This document shows, one piece after another, positions 8,541 to 16,244 of a stretch of DNA of 37,405 nt; the stretch's first letter is position 1; each line of letters opens with the position of its first letter. The position numbers were made by a program, and so were the translations under genes. Source of the DNA: Paracoccaceae bacterium (GTDB lineage: Bacteria; Pseudomonadota; Alphaproteobacteria; Rhodobacterales; Rhodobacteraceae); contig REBU01000055.1 of the NCBI GenBank assembly GCA_007692585.1, forward strand, positions 1 to 37,405, in the 5' to 3' direction. The notes under the pieces are model-generated. The model had not been told where the DNA came from. It saw nothing but the letters and a program-made list of their open reading frames with translations, and made no database searches.

Positions 8541-9832
8541 ATCTTCTGTTCGCCAATGACCGGGCCGGGGAATATCCGCCAAGCTGGTACGCGGCGAGTG
8601 CCACGCCGCTTGCGCCTTTCTCGGCACTGAAGGGCGCGTATCGGGCGGATGTCTGCATCATCGGCGCGGGCTATACGGGGCTCTCGGCCGCGCTGCATCT
8701 GGCCGAGCGCGGCTATTCGGTCGCCGTGCTGGACGCGCATCGCGTGGGCTTTGGCGCGTCGGGGCGCAATGGCGGGCAGGTGGGGCCAGGGCAGCGCATC
8801 GAGCAGGACACCATCGAGCGCATGGTCGGGCGCGAGGATGCGCGCAAGCTCTGGGCCATCGGTCTGGAGGCGCGAGATCTGGTGCAGACGCTGATTGCCC
8901 GGCTGGGGATTGATTGCGCGTACAAGCCCGGTGTGCTCCATGCCGATTGGCAGGCCCGCGACGTGCCCCATGCCCATGCCTATGCCGAGAAGCTGGCGCG
9001 GGACTATGATTACACCGAGATCGAGACGCTGGACCGCGATGCGGTGCAAGCGATCGTGCGCACGCGGGCCTATCAGGGGGGCGTGCTCGATCACGGGGCA
9101 GGGCATCTGCACCCGCTGCGCTATGCGTTCGGGCTGGCGCGCGGGGCTGTGGCGGCAGGGGCGCAGCTGTTTGAGAATTCGCTGGTGGTGGACATCCAGC
9201 ATGGGCCGCATGTGCGCGTGCAGACAGCGCAGGGCCATGTCGCGGCGGATCATGTGCTGATCGCGGCGAATGGCTATCTGGGCGGGTTGGTGCCGCAGGT
9301 GGCGGCCAAGGTCATGCCGATCAACAATTTCATCATTGCGACGGAGCCTTTGCCCGAAGGAAGCGTGCTTGCCCGCGACGTGGCCGTGGCCGACAGCAAA
9401 TTCGTGGTGAATTACTTCCGCATGTCCGACGACGGGCGGCTGCTCTTCGGTGGCGGCGAGAGCTATGGCTACCGCTTCCCCGATCTGATCCGCACAGTGC
9501 GCAAGCCGATGCTGGAGGTCTTCCCGCAACTGGCCGAGACGCCGATTGCCTATGCCTGGGGCGGCACGCTTGCGATCACCATGACGCGGCTACCCTGTTT
9601 CGCGCGGGTCGCGCCCAATGTGCTCTCGGCCTCGGGCTATTCGGGCCATGGCGTGGCGCTGGCGACGCTGGCAGGCCAGATCATGGCCGAGGCTCTCGCC
9701 GGGCAGGCGGAGCGCTTCGATCTGATGGCGGGCATTCGACTGCCAGGCTTTCCAGGCGGGCCGATGCTGCGCAGCCCGCTTCTGGCGCTGGCGATGAGCT
9801 GGTATGCGCTGCGCGACCGGCTGGGGCTTTAG
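8537..9832 (+). CDS. FAD-dependent amine oxidoreductase (gamma-glutamylputrescine oxidase-like, PuuB/DadA family)
   Basis: 431-aa flavoprotein of the D-amino-acid oxidase fold. The dinucleotide-binding motif is DVCIIGAGYTGLSAALHLAERG near residues 38-60, followed by the family segment GFGASGRNGGQVGPGQ and the C-terminal FAD block SASGYSGHGVALATLAGQI. PuuB-type enzymes oxidise the free amino group of a gamma-glutamyl diamine to an aldehyde with release of ammonia and peroxide. Being last in a ligase-amidotransferase-ligase series fits this. No aldehyde dehydrogenase or PuuR-type repressor lies in the operon. The stop codon sits inside a hairpin (9820-9839), and convergent phaR ends only 12 bp away. 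Confidence 0.88.
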   Translation: MNLLFANDRAGEYPPSWYAASATPLAPFSALKGAYRADVCIIGAGYTGLSAALHLAERGYSVAVLDAHRVGFGASGRNGGQVGPGQRIEQDTIERMVGREDARKLWAIGLEARDLVQTLIARLGIDCAYKPGVLHADWQARDVPHAHAYAEKLARDYDYTEIETLDRDAVQAIVRTRAYQGGVLDHGAGHLHPLRYAFGLARGAVAAGAQLFENSLVVDIQHGPHVRVQTAQGHVAADHVLIAANGYLGGLVPQVAAKVMPINNFIIATEPLPEGSVLARDVAVADSKFVVNYFRMSDDGRLLFGGGESYGYRFPDLIRTVRKPMLEVFPQLAETPIAYAWGGTLAITMTRLPCFARVAPNVLSASGYSGHGVALATLAGQIMAEALAGQAERFDLMAGIRLPGFPGGPMLRSPLLALAMSWYALRDRLGL

Positions 9833-9839
9833 CCCCAGC
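9820..9839. terminator. Hairpin at the convergent ends of the oxidase gene and phaR
   Basis: GCTGGGGC-TTTA-GCCCCAGC forms an 8-bp stem whose loop contains the first two bases of the oxidase TAG stop. It lies in a 12-bp convergent junction and could block read-through both ways. There is no U-tract, so intrinsic termination is uncertain. Confidence 0.4.
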
Positions 9840-9844
9840 GCCGC

Positions 9845-10387
9845 TTACTTGTTCATACCCGAGAGCTTTTGCTGCAATTCGGCGAGTTGCTTCTTGATAT
9901 CGGTCAACTCGTCCTTGGCTTCCGGTACGTCCTTGCCTGCGGGCAGTCCCGGCCAGCCTGCCATCATGGTTTTCATGAAAGCCTGCTGCTGGCGCTGCAT
10001 CTCGTCAAAACCGGGCATGGCGGCCATGGGATTGGCCTTGCTCATATTCTCCATGATCTTCGACTGGCCTTCGCGCAGCATCTCGAAGGACATGGCCAGA
10101 AACTCTGGCACGACGCTTTGCGCCTGCGTGGAATAGCTGCGCACCAGATCGGTCAACACGTCGATGGGCAACACATTCTCGCCGCGGCTTTCGTGTTCGG
10201 CAATGATCTGCAGAAGATATTGGCGCGTCAGGTCATCGCCGGATTTCAGATCAACAATCTGAACCTCGCGCCCTGCGCGGATGAAACCGGCGATGTCTTC
10301 GAGCGTCACATAATCGCTGGTTTCGGTATTATAGAGACGGCGGCTGGCATATCGCTTGATCAGAAGCGGCTTTTGAGCATCGGACAT
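9845..10387 (-). CDS. phaR: PhaR, polyhydroxyalkanoate synthesis repressor
   Basis: 180-aa DNA-binding regulator that, in related bacteria, also binds PHA granules and releases phasin genes when polymer forms. The N-terminal PHB-accumulation regulator domain is clear: LLIKRYASRRLYNTETSDYVTLEDIAGFIRAGREVQIVD. A second conserved block follows (VLTDLVRSYSTQAQSVVPEFLAMSFEMLREGQ), and the tail DIKKQLAELQQKLSG is predicted coiled coil. ATG 10387 has GGGAGAACC upstream; a longer frame to 10444 lacks a ribosome site. It lies downstream of phaP, behind the phaP terminator, so it probably has its own promoter. A palindrome-like site at 10409-10425 suggests autoregulation. Confidence 0.93.
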   Translation of the reverse strand: MSDAQKPLLIKRYASRRLYNTETSDYVTLEDIAGFIRAGREVQIVDLKSGDDLTRQYLLQIIAEHESRGENVLPIDVLTDLVRSYSTQAQSVVPEFLAMSFEMLREGQSKIMENMSKANPMAAMPGFDEMQRQQQAFMKTMMAGWPGLPAGKDVPEAKDELTDIKKQLAELQQKLSGMNK

Positions 10388-10408
10388 GGTTCTCCCCTCG
10401 ACCATTCG

Positions 10409-10425
10409 ATATTGCATTGCAGCGA
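10409..10425. promoter_or_regulatory. Candidate weaker PhaR operator upstream of phaR
   Basis: ATATTGCATTGCAGCGA shares the core TGCA-N-TGCAGC with the two palindromes at 11041-11057 and 11070-11086, but its outer arms are degenerate. It lies 22 bp upstream of the phaR ATG, a position that would suit autorepression. Confidence 0.35.
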
Positions 10426-10442
10426 GACTAGACGTGGATTTC

Positions 10443-10478
10443 ACAAAAGGAAAGGGGCGAGCGTTACCGCTCGCCCCT
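10443..10478 (-). terminator. Intrinsic terminator of phaP
   Basis: On the minus strand AGGGGCGAGCG-GTAA-CGCTCGCCCCT is a perfect 11-bp GC-rich stem, followed by TTTCCTTTTG. It sits about 50 bp after the phaP stop and should cut most phaP transcripts before phaR. Confidence 0.85.
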
Positions 10479-10526
10479 GATCGGGCCCTATCCGGGAGGA
10501 GGTAGTGCCCAGCGAAGTCTGGCAGC

Positions 10527-10973
10527 TTACTTCGCAGTCGTCGCCGTCTTGGCAGCTTTGGTTGCCGTGTCGGTGGCTTTCTTGACAGCTGCAGTGGTTT
10601 CTTCCTGCAGGTCCTTGCCAGCAGCCATCAGCAGCTCGACAGTGTCCATCTGAACTTTTTTCGCGATTTCAGCGAAAGCAGCAACATGCTCGGCAGCAAC
10701 TTCAGCCTGAGCCGAAGCGAAATCGGTCATGGCTTTGGTGTAGTCAGCCGGATCGTCCTTGACGCTCGACACTTCGCCAACTTTGGCCAGCGTGGTCTTG
10801 GTCCATTTGGTCGAAACTTCGGTCGACTTTTCGGCAGCTTCCAGAGCAACCTTGCTCATCTTCTCAGCCAGAGCGGCTTGCGATTTGAATGCGTCCTGCA
10901 TGGCGGATGTGTCCATCGGGAACGAACCCATCATGTCTTTCATCATCTTGGTGTAGTCGGTCGAGTTAGCCAT
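10527..10973 (-). CDS. phaP: Phasin, PHA granule surface protein
   Basis: 148-aa amphipathic helical protein of the phasin family that coats PHA granules and controls their size and number. It has no signal peptide, is rich in Ala, Lys and Glu, and has the phasin-like middle (SKVALEAAEKSTEVSTKWTKTTLAKV) plus an Ala/Lys/Thr tail (KKATDTATKAAKTATTAK). AAGGAGAAACCCC before ATG 10973 is a near-perfect ribosome site, and synonymous codon choice looks like that of a highly expressed gene. A promoter with a palindrome between -35 and -10 lies at 11034-11062, and a strong terminator follows. Confidence 0.93.
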   Translation of the reverse strand: MANSTDYTKMMKDMMGSFPMDTSAMQDAFKSQAALAEKMSKVALEAAEKSTEVSTKWTKTTLAKVGEVSSVKDDPADYTKAMTDFASAQAEVAAEHVAAFAEIAKKVQMDTVELLMAAGKDLQEETTAAVKKATDTATKAAKTATTAK

Positions 10974-11033
10974 GGGGTTTCTCCTTGGTCCATGTAGTGC
11001 GGGTCAATCTCGTCTGCCCCGCTTCTGAGGATC

Positions 11034-11062
11034 AATATGCATGCTGCAGTGCAGCATTGCAA
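11034..11062 (-). promoter_or_regulatory. phaP: Candidate phaP promoter
   Basis: On the minus strand TTGCAA (11062-11057), a 17-base spacer and CATATT (11039-11034) form a sigma70-like pair. The start would lie near 11027, giving a leader of about 54 nt. The spacer is almost exactly filled by the palindrome at 11041-11057. Confidence 0.5.
11041..11057. promoter_or_regulatory. Candidate PhaR operator 1 (between phaP -35 and -10)
   Basis: ATGCTGCAGTGCAGCAT is a palindrome with perfect 8-bp arms around one central base. It contains the CTGC-N3-GCAG pattern described for Paracoccus PhaR sites, as I recall it. Its place inside the promoter spacer fits repression by blocking RNA polymerase. Confidence 0.7.
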
Positions 11063-11093
11063 GAAAAAAATGCCGCACTGCAGCATTTTTTTC
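11063..11093 (-). terminator. Probable phaC terminator, overlapping operator 2
   Basis: A 31-base inverted repeat centred on 11078 has arms GAAAAAAATGCCGCA and TGCAGCATTTTTTTC with one mismatch. A stem flanked by an A-tract and a T-tract has the form of a bidirectional intrinsic terminator, and it starts 18 bp after the phaC stop. The stem itself is the second PhaR-like palindrome. Confidence 0.55.
11070..11086. promoter_or_regulatory. Candidate PhaR operator 2 (upstream of phaP -35)
   Basis: ATGCCGCACTGCAGCAT matches operator 1 with one arm mismatch. The two centres are 29 bp apart, nearly three helical turns, which places both sites on roughly the same DNA face. Confidence 0.62.
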
Positions 11094-11110
11094 TGCTTTG
11101 CCACCTAAGC

Positions 11111-12913
11111 CTATGACATGGCGTCATTTTTAGAGCTGATCACATAAGTCCCCGGCGCATCTGCGAGGGCGGGGTAGGTCGAATCGCCGGGTTCGCGTGC
11201 TGAGACCAGTGCTCCGGAACGCTTGCGCAGCCAGTCTTCCCAGCGCGGCCACCACGATCCGTCATGGAATTCCGCCGCTGCCAGCCAGTCTTCGGGCGCG
11301 CCTTCGGGGTCGGGCCCGGCGTAATGGCCGTATTTGTTCTTGGAGGGCGGGTTGATGATACCGGCGATATGGCCGGATTGCGACAGGATGAAGGTCTTGT
11401 CCTTGCCACCCATTTTCGACACGCCCCGGAAGCTCGAGCGCCAGGCCGCGATATGGTCGGTCTCGCAGGCGATCGCGCAGATCGGGTGTTTGACATCCCC
11501 GATCGAGAGATCTTCACCGCAGATATGGAAGCTTTCGCCTGAGAAGCGGTCGCCCTGGCAAAGCCCGCGAAGATACTCGACGGTCATTCGCGCGGGCAGG
11601 TTGGTGCCGTCGCCGTTCCAGTAGAGCAGATCGAAGGCGGGCGGCTTCTCGCCCATCATATAGGCGCGGATCGCCGGGCCGTAGATCAGGTCATTGGAGC
11701 GCAGGAAGGAGAATGTGCGCGACATGAAGAAGCTGTCGAGATACCCCTTGTCGTTACATTCCGCCTCGATCCCGTCGACGAAATCATCCTCGAGGAACAC
11801 GCCCACTTCGCCCTGATCAGAGAAGTCGGTCAGTGTTGTGAACAGCGTGGCCGCGCGCACGGATTTATCGCCGCGCTTTGCCATCAAAGCCAGTGTCAAC
11901 GACAGCGTGGTGCCTGCAATGCAATAGCCGATCACATTGACCTGCTTTTCCGCAGTGATGTCGCGCGCGACCCGGATCGCTTCGAGATAACCTTCTTCGA
12001 TATAGGTATCGAGCCCGACATCGGCGTAGCTCGCATCTGGGTTGACCCAGGACACCACGAACAGCGTGTAGCCCTGATCGACGATCCATTTGATCAGGCT
12101 GCTTTGTGGCTTGAGGTCCATCACATAGAATTTGTTGATCCAGGGCGGGAAGATCAGAAGCGGCGTCCGGCGCACCTTTTCGGTGGTGGGCGCATATTGG
12201 ATCAGCTCGAACAGGCGGTTGCGGAAGACCACCTTGCCTGCCGTGGTCGCAAGGTCTTGGCCCACCTTGAACGCGTCCTTGTCAGCCAGTGTGACGAGCA
12301 GCTCGCCCTTGTTGGCCTCGATATCGTGCACGAGGTTCTCAAGCCCGCGCACGAGGCTTTCGCCTTCGGTCTCCACCGCTTTCAGGAGCGCGTCGGGATT
12401 GGTGGCGAGAAAATTCGTGGGCGCCATCATGTCGATGATCTGCTGGGTGAAATAGCCCAGGCGGCGCTTCTCGCGGTCGGGGATCGATTCAAGGTCGTGG
12501 ACGGCGGTGGTCATTGCCTCAGTAGCGAGAAGGTATTGCTGCTTGATATAGTTGAAGAAAGGGTGGGTCTTCCACAACGGATTGGCAAAGCGGCGGTCAT
12601 CGGGCGTGTGATCTTCCGGGGCGGCGATCTTGCCGCGGCGCAGCACTTCCTGCGCCTCGATATGATGTTTCAGCGCCTTGCCCCAATAGTCAAGCTGCTG
12701 TTCCAGCGCCTTGGACGGGTTTCTGGCCATTTCGGTCCAATAGGCCGTCACGGCATGCACGAAGAGATCCGAATCAGGCGCCTGCAAGCTCGGGCGCGGC
12801 TGGCTTCTATGGGCCATGGCATCGGTCAGCCGGTGGGTCAGCTCCTCTATCCGTGCCAGATTCTCCCGCATACGGACCAGTTTTTCGTCATCATCATATT
12901 CAGAAGTTGTCAT
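11111..12913 (-). CDS. phaC: Class I poly(3-hydroxyalkanoate) synthase
   Basis: Polymerises (R)-3-hydroxyacyl-CoA into PHA at the granule surface. 600 aa, as expected for class I. The N-terminal PhaC_N region includes NPLWKTHPFFNYIKQQYLLATEAM; the alpha/beta-hydrolase core has nucleophile Cys331 in the lipase-like box GYCIAGT, aspartate in CETDHIAAW and histidine in LSQSGHIAGI. The C terminus has the synthase block GSWWPRWEDWL. ATG 12913 is preceded by a GGGGGG ribosome site. It is divergent from phaZ (127 bp between starts), and the 3' end runs into the shared terminator/operator region before phaP. No phaE partner is needed for class I. Confidence 0.96.
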   Translation of the reverse strand: MTTSEYDDDEKLVRMRENLARIEELTHRLTDAMAHRSQPRPSLQAPDSDLFVHAVTAYWTEMARNPSKALEQQLDYWGKALKHHIEAQEVLRRGKIAAPEDHTPDDRRFANPLWKTHPFFNYIKQQYLLATEAMTTAVHDLESIPDREKRRLGYFTQQIIDMMAPTNFLATNPDALLKAVETEGESLVRGLENLVHDIEANKGELLVTLADKDAFKVGQDLATTAGKVVFRNRLFELIQYAPTTEKVRRTPLLIFPPWINKFYVMDLKPQSSLIKWIVDQGYTLFVVSWVNPDASYADVGLDTYIEEGYLEAIRVARDITAEKQVNVIGYCIAGTTLSLTLALMAKRGDKSVRAATLFTTLTDFSDQGEVGVFLEDDFVDGIEAECNDKGYLDSFFMSRTFSFLRSNDLIYGPAIRAYMMGEKPPAFDLLYWNGDGTNLPARMTVEYLRGLCQGDRFSGESFHICGEDLSIGDVKHPICAIACETDHIAAWRSSFRGVSKMGGKDKTFILSQSGHIAGIINPPSKNKYGHYAGPDPEGAPEDWLAAAEFHDGSWWPRWEDWLRKRSGALVSAREPGDSTYPALADAPGTYVISSKNDAMS

Positions 12914-12933
12914 AAATGTTTTTCCCCCCTATT

Positions 12934-12952
12934 CTTCGCACGTGCAGCGAAG
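12934..12952. promoter_or_regulatory. Inverted repeat in the phaC-phaZ divergent promoter region
   Basis: CTTCGC-ACGTGCA-GCGAAG lies 21 bp upstream of the phaC ATG. It contains GTGCAGC, half of the PhaR-like core, and the 8-bp palindrome GCACGTGC. It could be a leader hairpin or a regulator site; the spacing differs from the phaP palindromes. Confidence 0.3.
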
Positions 12953-13040
12953 GACGTTACGCGTATCTTAACTGTGCAAGGATACAATTTAAAGCGGCGT
13001 TTCCCTGACAGGACAATTGGCGCGAAACAAGGGGACAGAC

Positions 13041-14321
13041 ATGAAGGGTATGGTATCCTACGATCTGATGGAATCCATCCGCAACACCAATGAGTGGGTC
13101 GGGGCATCTGCGCGCGCCTTCGCCTCCTACCCGGTCTGGGGGCTCGCTCCGAATCCGATGTTCAAGGTGATGTCGGCCTGGGGCCGGGTGACCGAGCGCA
13201 GCTTCGCGCGCATGGTGATCAAGCCCGATTGGGGCATTACCTCCGTTGTCGCGGAAGATGGTCGTGATCATACGGTAGAGGAAGTGGTCGAGCTTGGCCG
13301 TCCCTTCGGTGATCTCCTGCGCTTCAAGGTGCATGGGCGGCCCGAAAAGACCCGTCGCGTGCTGCTTTGCGCGCCCATGTCGGGGCATTACTCGACGCTG
13401 TTGCGCTCGACAGTGGCCAGTCTTCTGCCGGATTGCGAAGTCTGGATCACAGACTGGCACAATGCCCGCGACATTCCCGTGTCCAAGGGCAAGTTCGATG
13501 TCGAGGATTACACGCTCTATATCGCCGATTTCCTGCGCCATCTGGGGCCCGACACGCATGTGATCGCCGTCTGTCAGCCGGTGCCACTGGCCTTGGCGGC
13601 GACGGCCTATCTGGCGGAAAAAGATCCCGATGCCCAGCCGCGGACGCTGACATTGATCGGCGGGCCGGTCGATCCCGATGCGGCCCCGACCGAGGTGACG
13701 GATTTCGGCAGCCGCGTGACCATGGGGCAGCTCGAACACCTGGCGATCCAGCGCGTGGGCTTCAAGTATCAGGGTGTGGGCCGACTGGTCTATCCGGGGC
13801 TGTTGCAACTCGGCGGGTTCATCTCGATGAATCTCGAACGCCATGCGCAGGCATTTTCCGACAAGATTTCGGCTGAAGCGCAGGGGCAGGGCGGCGAGCG
13901 CGACAAGCACAATCGTTTCTATGACGAATATCTTTCAGTCATGGACATGACTGCGGAATTCTACCTGTCGACAGTCGAGCGGATTTTCAAGAACCGCGAG
14001 ATCGCGCGCAACGTCTTTACGGTGGCGGGCCACAAAGTGGATTGCTCGAAAATCACCAATGTCGCGGTCAAGATTGTCGAGGGAGAGAAGGACGACATCA
14101 GTGCACCAGGGCAGTGCCTGGCCGCGCTCGGGTTGCTTACCGGGTTGTCGGACGCGCAGAAAGCCAGCCATCTGGAACCCGGCGCGGGCCATTACGGGAT
14201 CTTCGCAGGCAAGTCGTGGCGCGACAATATTCGTCCACTGGTAATGGAATTCATGGACACCCATTCGGGCGATGGTGGCTCGGGCAAGCGTGGGCTGCGC
14301 GTGGCGGCGTCCAACGGCTGA
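13041..14321 (+). CDS. phaZ: Intracellular PHA depolymerase
   Basis: 426-aa enzyme that breaks down the stored polymer inside the cell. The nucleophile is Cys178 in VIAVCQPVPLA, the cysteine-type box of intracellular depolymerases, and a typical early segment reads VLLCAPMSGHYSTLLRSTV with the granule-family WITDWHNARDIP. The C-terminal depolymerase domain ends near EPGAGHYGIFAGKSWR, which supplies the catalytic histidine. There is no signal peptide, which rules out extracellular depolymerases. ATG 13041 follows AAGGGGACAGAC; a longer frame from 13017 has no ribosome site. It is divergent from phaC, and a good terminator follows at 14344. Confidence 0.94.
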   Translation: MKGMVSYDLMESIRNTNEWVGASARAFASYPVWGLAPNPMFKVMSAWGRVTERSFARMVIKPDWGITSVVAEDGRDHTVEEVVELGRPFGDLLRFKVHGRPEKTRRVLLCAPMSGHYSTLLRSTVASLLPDCEVWITDWHNARDIPVSKGKFDVEDYTLYIADFLRHLGPDTHVIAVCQPVPLALAATAYLAEKDPDAQPRTLTLIGGPVDPDAAPTEVTDFGSRVTMGQLEHLAIQRVGFKYQGVGRLVYPGLLQLGGFISMNLERHAQAFSDKISAEAQGQGGERDKHNRFYDEYLSVMDMTAEFYLSTVERIFKNREIARNVFTVAGHKVDCSKITNVAVKIVEGEKDDISAPGQCLAALGLLTGLSDAQKASHLEPGAGHYGIFAGKSWRDNIRPLVMEFMDTHSGDGGSGKRGLRVAASNG

Positions 14322-14343
14322 GCCATCCCGAGGCGATGAAATG

Positions 14344-14372
14344 GGCCGGGCGCGTGTTGCGCCCGGCCTTTT
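14344..14372 (+). terminator. Intrinsic terminator of phaZ
   Basis: GGCCGGGCGC-GTGTT-GCGCCCGGCC followed by TTTT, 22 bp after the phaZ stop. Perfect 10-bp GC stem. The remaining sequence to 14613 contains no supported gene, only a duplicated CGCATGCGCAG (near 14532 and 14599). Confidence 0.8.
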
Positions 14373-14613
14373 GCGTGGCGGTCAAGGCGATGTCATCGCT
14401 TTTACTGGACGAGCAGCGCAATCCCGATGCGGGTCAGCAGCCGCGCTTGCGCGCATGGTCGGTGGCAGCTCGCAGCCCAGCGTAAGGCAGCTTCCGGGGC
14501 CGTCGGCGCGCAGGTTGCGAACAGTCATATCGCATGCGCAGTGGCGCGGTCCCTGCGACGCGTCAGGTCGGTCGCATCATGCGCCCGGCCTGACCTGTCG
14601 CATGCGCAGCCGC

Positions 14614-16149
14614 TCAATCGCTGCAGGTAAAGCTCTCGGCCAAGCGCCAATCGCCAGTGCCGTCATGCACGGCACGTTGCGGCCAGGCGCAAACCGGGCG
14701 TGACCATTCGGCTGTGTCCTCTGTCGCAGCGCGGGTCGTCATCAGCGCTTGCGGGGCCTCGCCCGTCGCGATCCAGTCTTCGAGCGCGCTGAGCGGATCG
14801 AACCCGGCAGAGGTGATGCCCGGCCCTGCCTGTATCCCGCAATGATCCATGCCGGGGATCAGGAACAGCCGGTTGACCGCGTCCAGATCGTCGCCATGCG
14901 TGTCGCGCAACCGGCTGAAATAATCGACCGTGTAGCCATGCGGCACGATGGCATCGGCCAGACCATGCCAAGTGATCATCCGCCCCCCGGCTTCGGCAAA
15001 GCCGCTCAGATCAGGGTCGGTCGCGTTATAGATGCGGCCCATGAAGTCCAGATCTGCCGGATGGGTGTCGAAATCGAAATCCATCGCGCTGAAGGCTTCG
15101 CCCGGATCGTCGCGAAAGGCCATGAATTGCAGGAATTGCTGATTGAATAACGGCACCAGCGCGCCGCCGCCGCCTTCGAAACCGGTCAGCCACAAGCCCC
15201 AGAACGGCTCTGAACCCAGCGGCACTGTCGCGGGGTAAAGCTGTTCACCCGCCGAATTGACTGCGCCGGTCTGCGCCCATGCGGTCACAGTATCGATCTG
15301 TGTGTCGGTCAGGCAGGCCACGTTGCCGCCTTGGGTGCAGGCCAGCGCGGTCCAGTCGATGCGGCAGGCGTCGGGGTCCGAGATCAGCCCATCTTCCAGC
15401 CCGTCCGCCGCGTCGCATTGCGCCAGCACATGCGCGCCGATCAGGGCTGCATCCTGCGGGCCGAGGATGCGCCCGCCGTCGGCGTCCGTATTGGCCTGCA
15501 CGACGCTGGCCATCCATGTCGCGACCAGCCCGGTGTAATCGAGCGCAGGCGCGCCGTTCAAGATGCCGTCGAACAGGTCGGGGTCGCGCAGCGCCAGCAT
15601 ATTGGCCTGCCGCCCGCCTGTCGAGCAGCCTGCGAAGATGCGCGGGCTGGGCGTTGCGTCGTAATAATGCGCGGTCACGGTCTGCGCGAGTTTCGCCGTT
15701 TCGCGCACGGCGCGGTGGCCCCAGTCGACTTCGGCCAGCCGGTTATGCAATGCCCAGCGCCCATCGACCGAGGATGTCCCCCAATGCCCGCCATCCATCG
15801 TGGCGGCCGCGTAGCCGCGTTTCAGGCCGTGGTTCATCGCATTCACGAACCCCGGCGCATCTGACAGAAGCTGTCCACACAGCCCGCCGCATCCGGCCAT
15901 GTAAAAGCCGCCATTCCAGTCGTCGGGCAGGCGGATCTCGAAGCTGATCGCAGGCCGGATCGTGCCACGCAGCGAACAGAAGGCGGGCAGGTCGTCTCGC
16001 GCCGCGACTGCCACGGCTGAAAGGTTTTGCACATCATTGATCCGCAGATCGGCCAATGCGCGGCAGGCGTCCTCGGCGCTGGCGCTGGCGGGCGCGATCA
16101 GCGCCACGCCAAGCGCGAGAAGCCATCGCGATGGGGTGTGTGGTGTCAT
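14614..16149 (-). CDS. Secreted tannase/feruloyl esterase family hydrolase
   Basis: 511-aa alpha/beta hydrolase of the tannase family, likely exported to the periplasm or beyond. Residues 1-25 form a signal peptide ending ASASA. The catalytic serine is Ser176 in GCSTGGRQ, and the neighbouring Cys175 with the cysteine in PGMDHCG would form the disulfide typical of the family; the histidine is in that second motif. A calcium-loop-like segment CDAADGLEDGLISDPDAC matches the family pattern. Known members cleave gallate, ferulate or MHET esters; the true substrate is unknown. GGGAGGACAGG precedes ATG 16149. LysE lies 95 bp upstream on the same strand, possibly co-transcribed. Confidence 0.85.
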   Translation of the reverse strand: MTPHTPSRWLLALGVALIAPASASAEDACRALADLRINDVQNLSAVAVAARDDLPAFCSLRGTIRPAISFEIRLPDDWNGGFYMAGCGGLCGQLLSDAPGFVNAMNHGLKRGYAAATMDGGHWGTSSVDGRWALHNRLAEVDWGHRAVRETAKLAQTVTAHYYDATPSPRIFAGCSTGGRQANMLALRDPDLFDGILNGAPALDYTGLVATWMASVVQANTDADGGRILGPQDAALIGAHVLAQCDAADGLEDGLISDPDACRIDWTALACTQGGNVACLTDTQIDTVTAWAQTGAVNSAGEQLYPATVPLGSEPFWGLWLTGFEGGGGALVPLFNQQFLQFMAFRDDPGEAFSAMDFDFDTHPADLDFMGRIYNATDPDLSGFAEAGGRMITWHGLADAIVPHGYTVDYFSRLRDTHGDDLDAVNRLFLIPGMDHCGIQAGPGITSAGFDPLSALEDWIATGEAPQALMTTRAATEDTAEWSRPVCAWPQRAVHDGTGDWRLAESFTCSD

Positions 16150-16244
16150 CCTGTCCTCCCTGATTCAGGCGTTCAGCTTATCGGGCCGGGGGACAAAGGC
16201 AACGCCAAAGCCTGCGAGGCGCAAATACCGCGCGCCGCGCTGCG

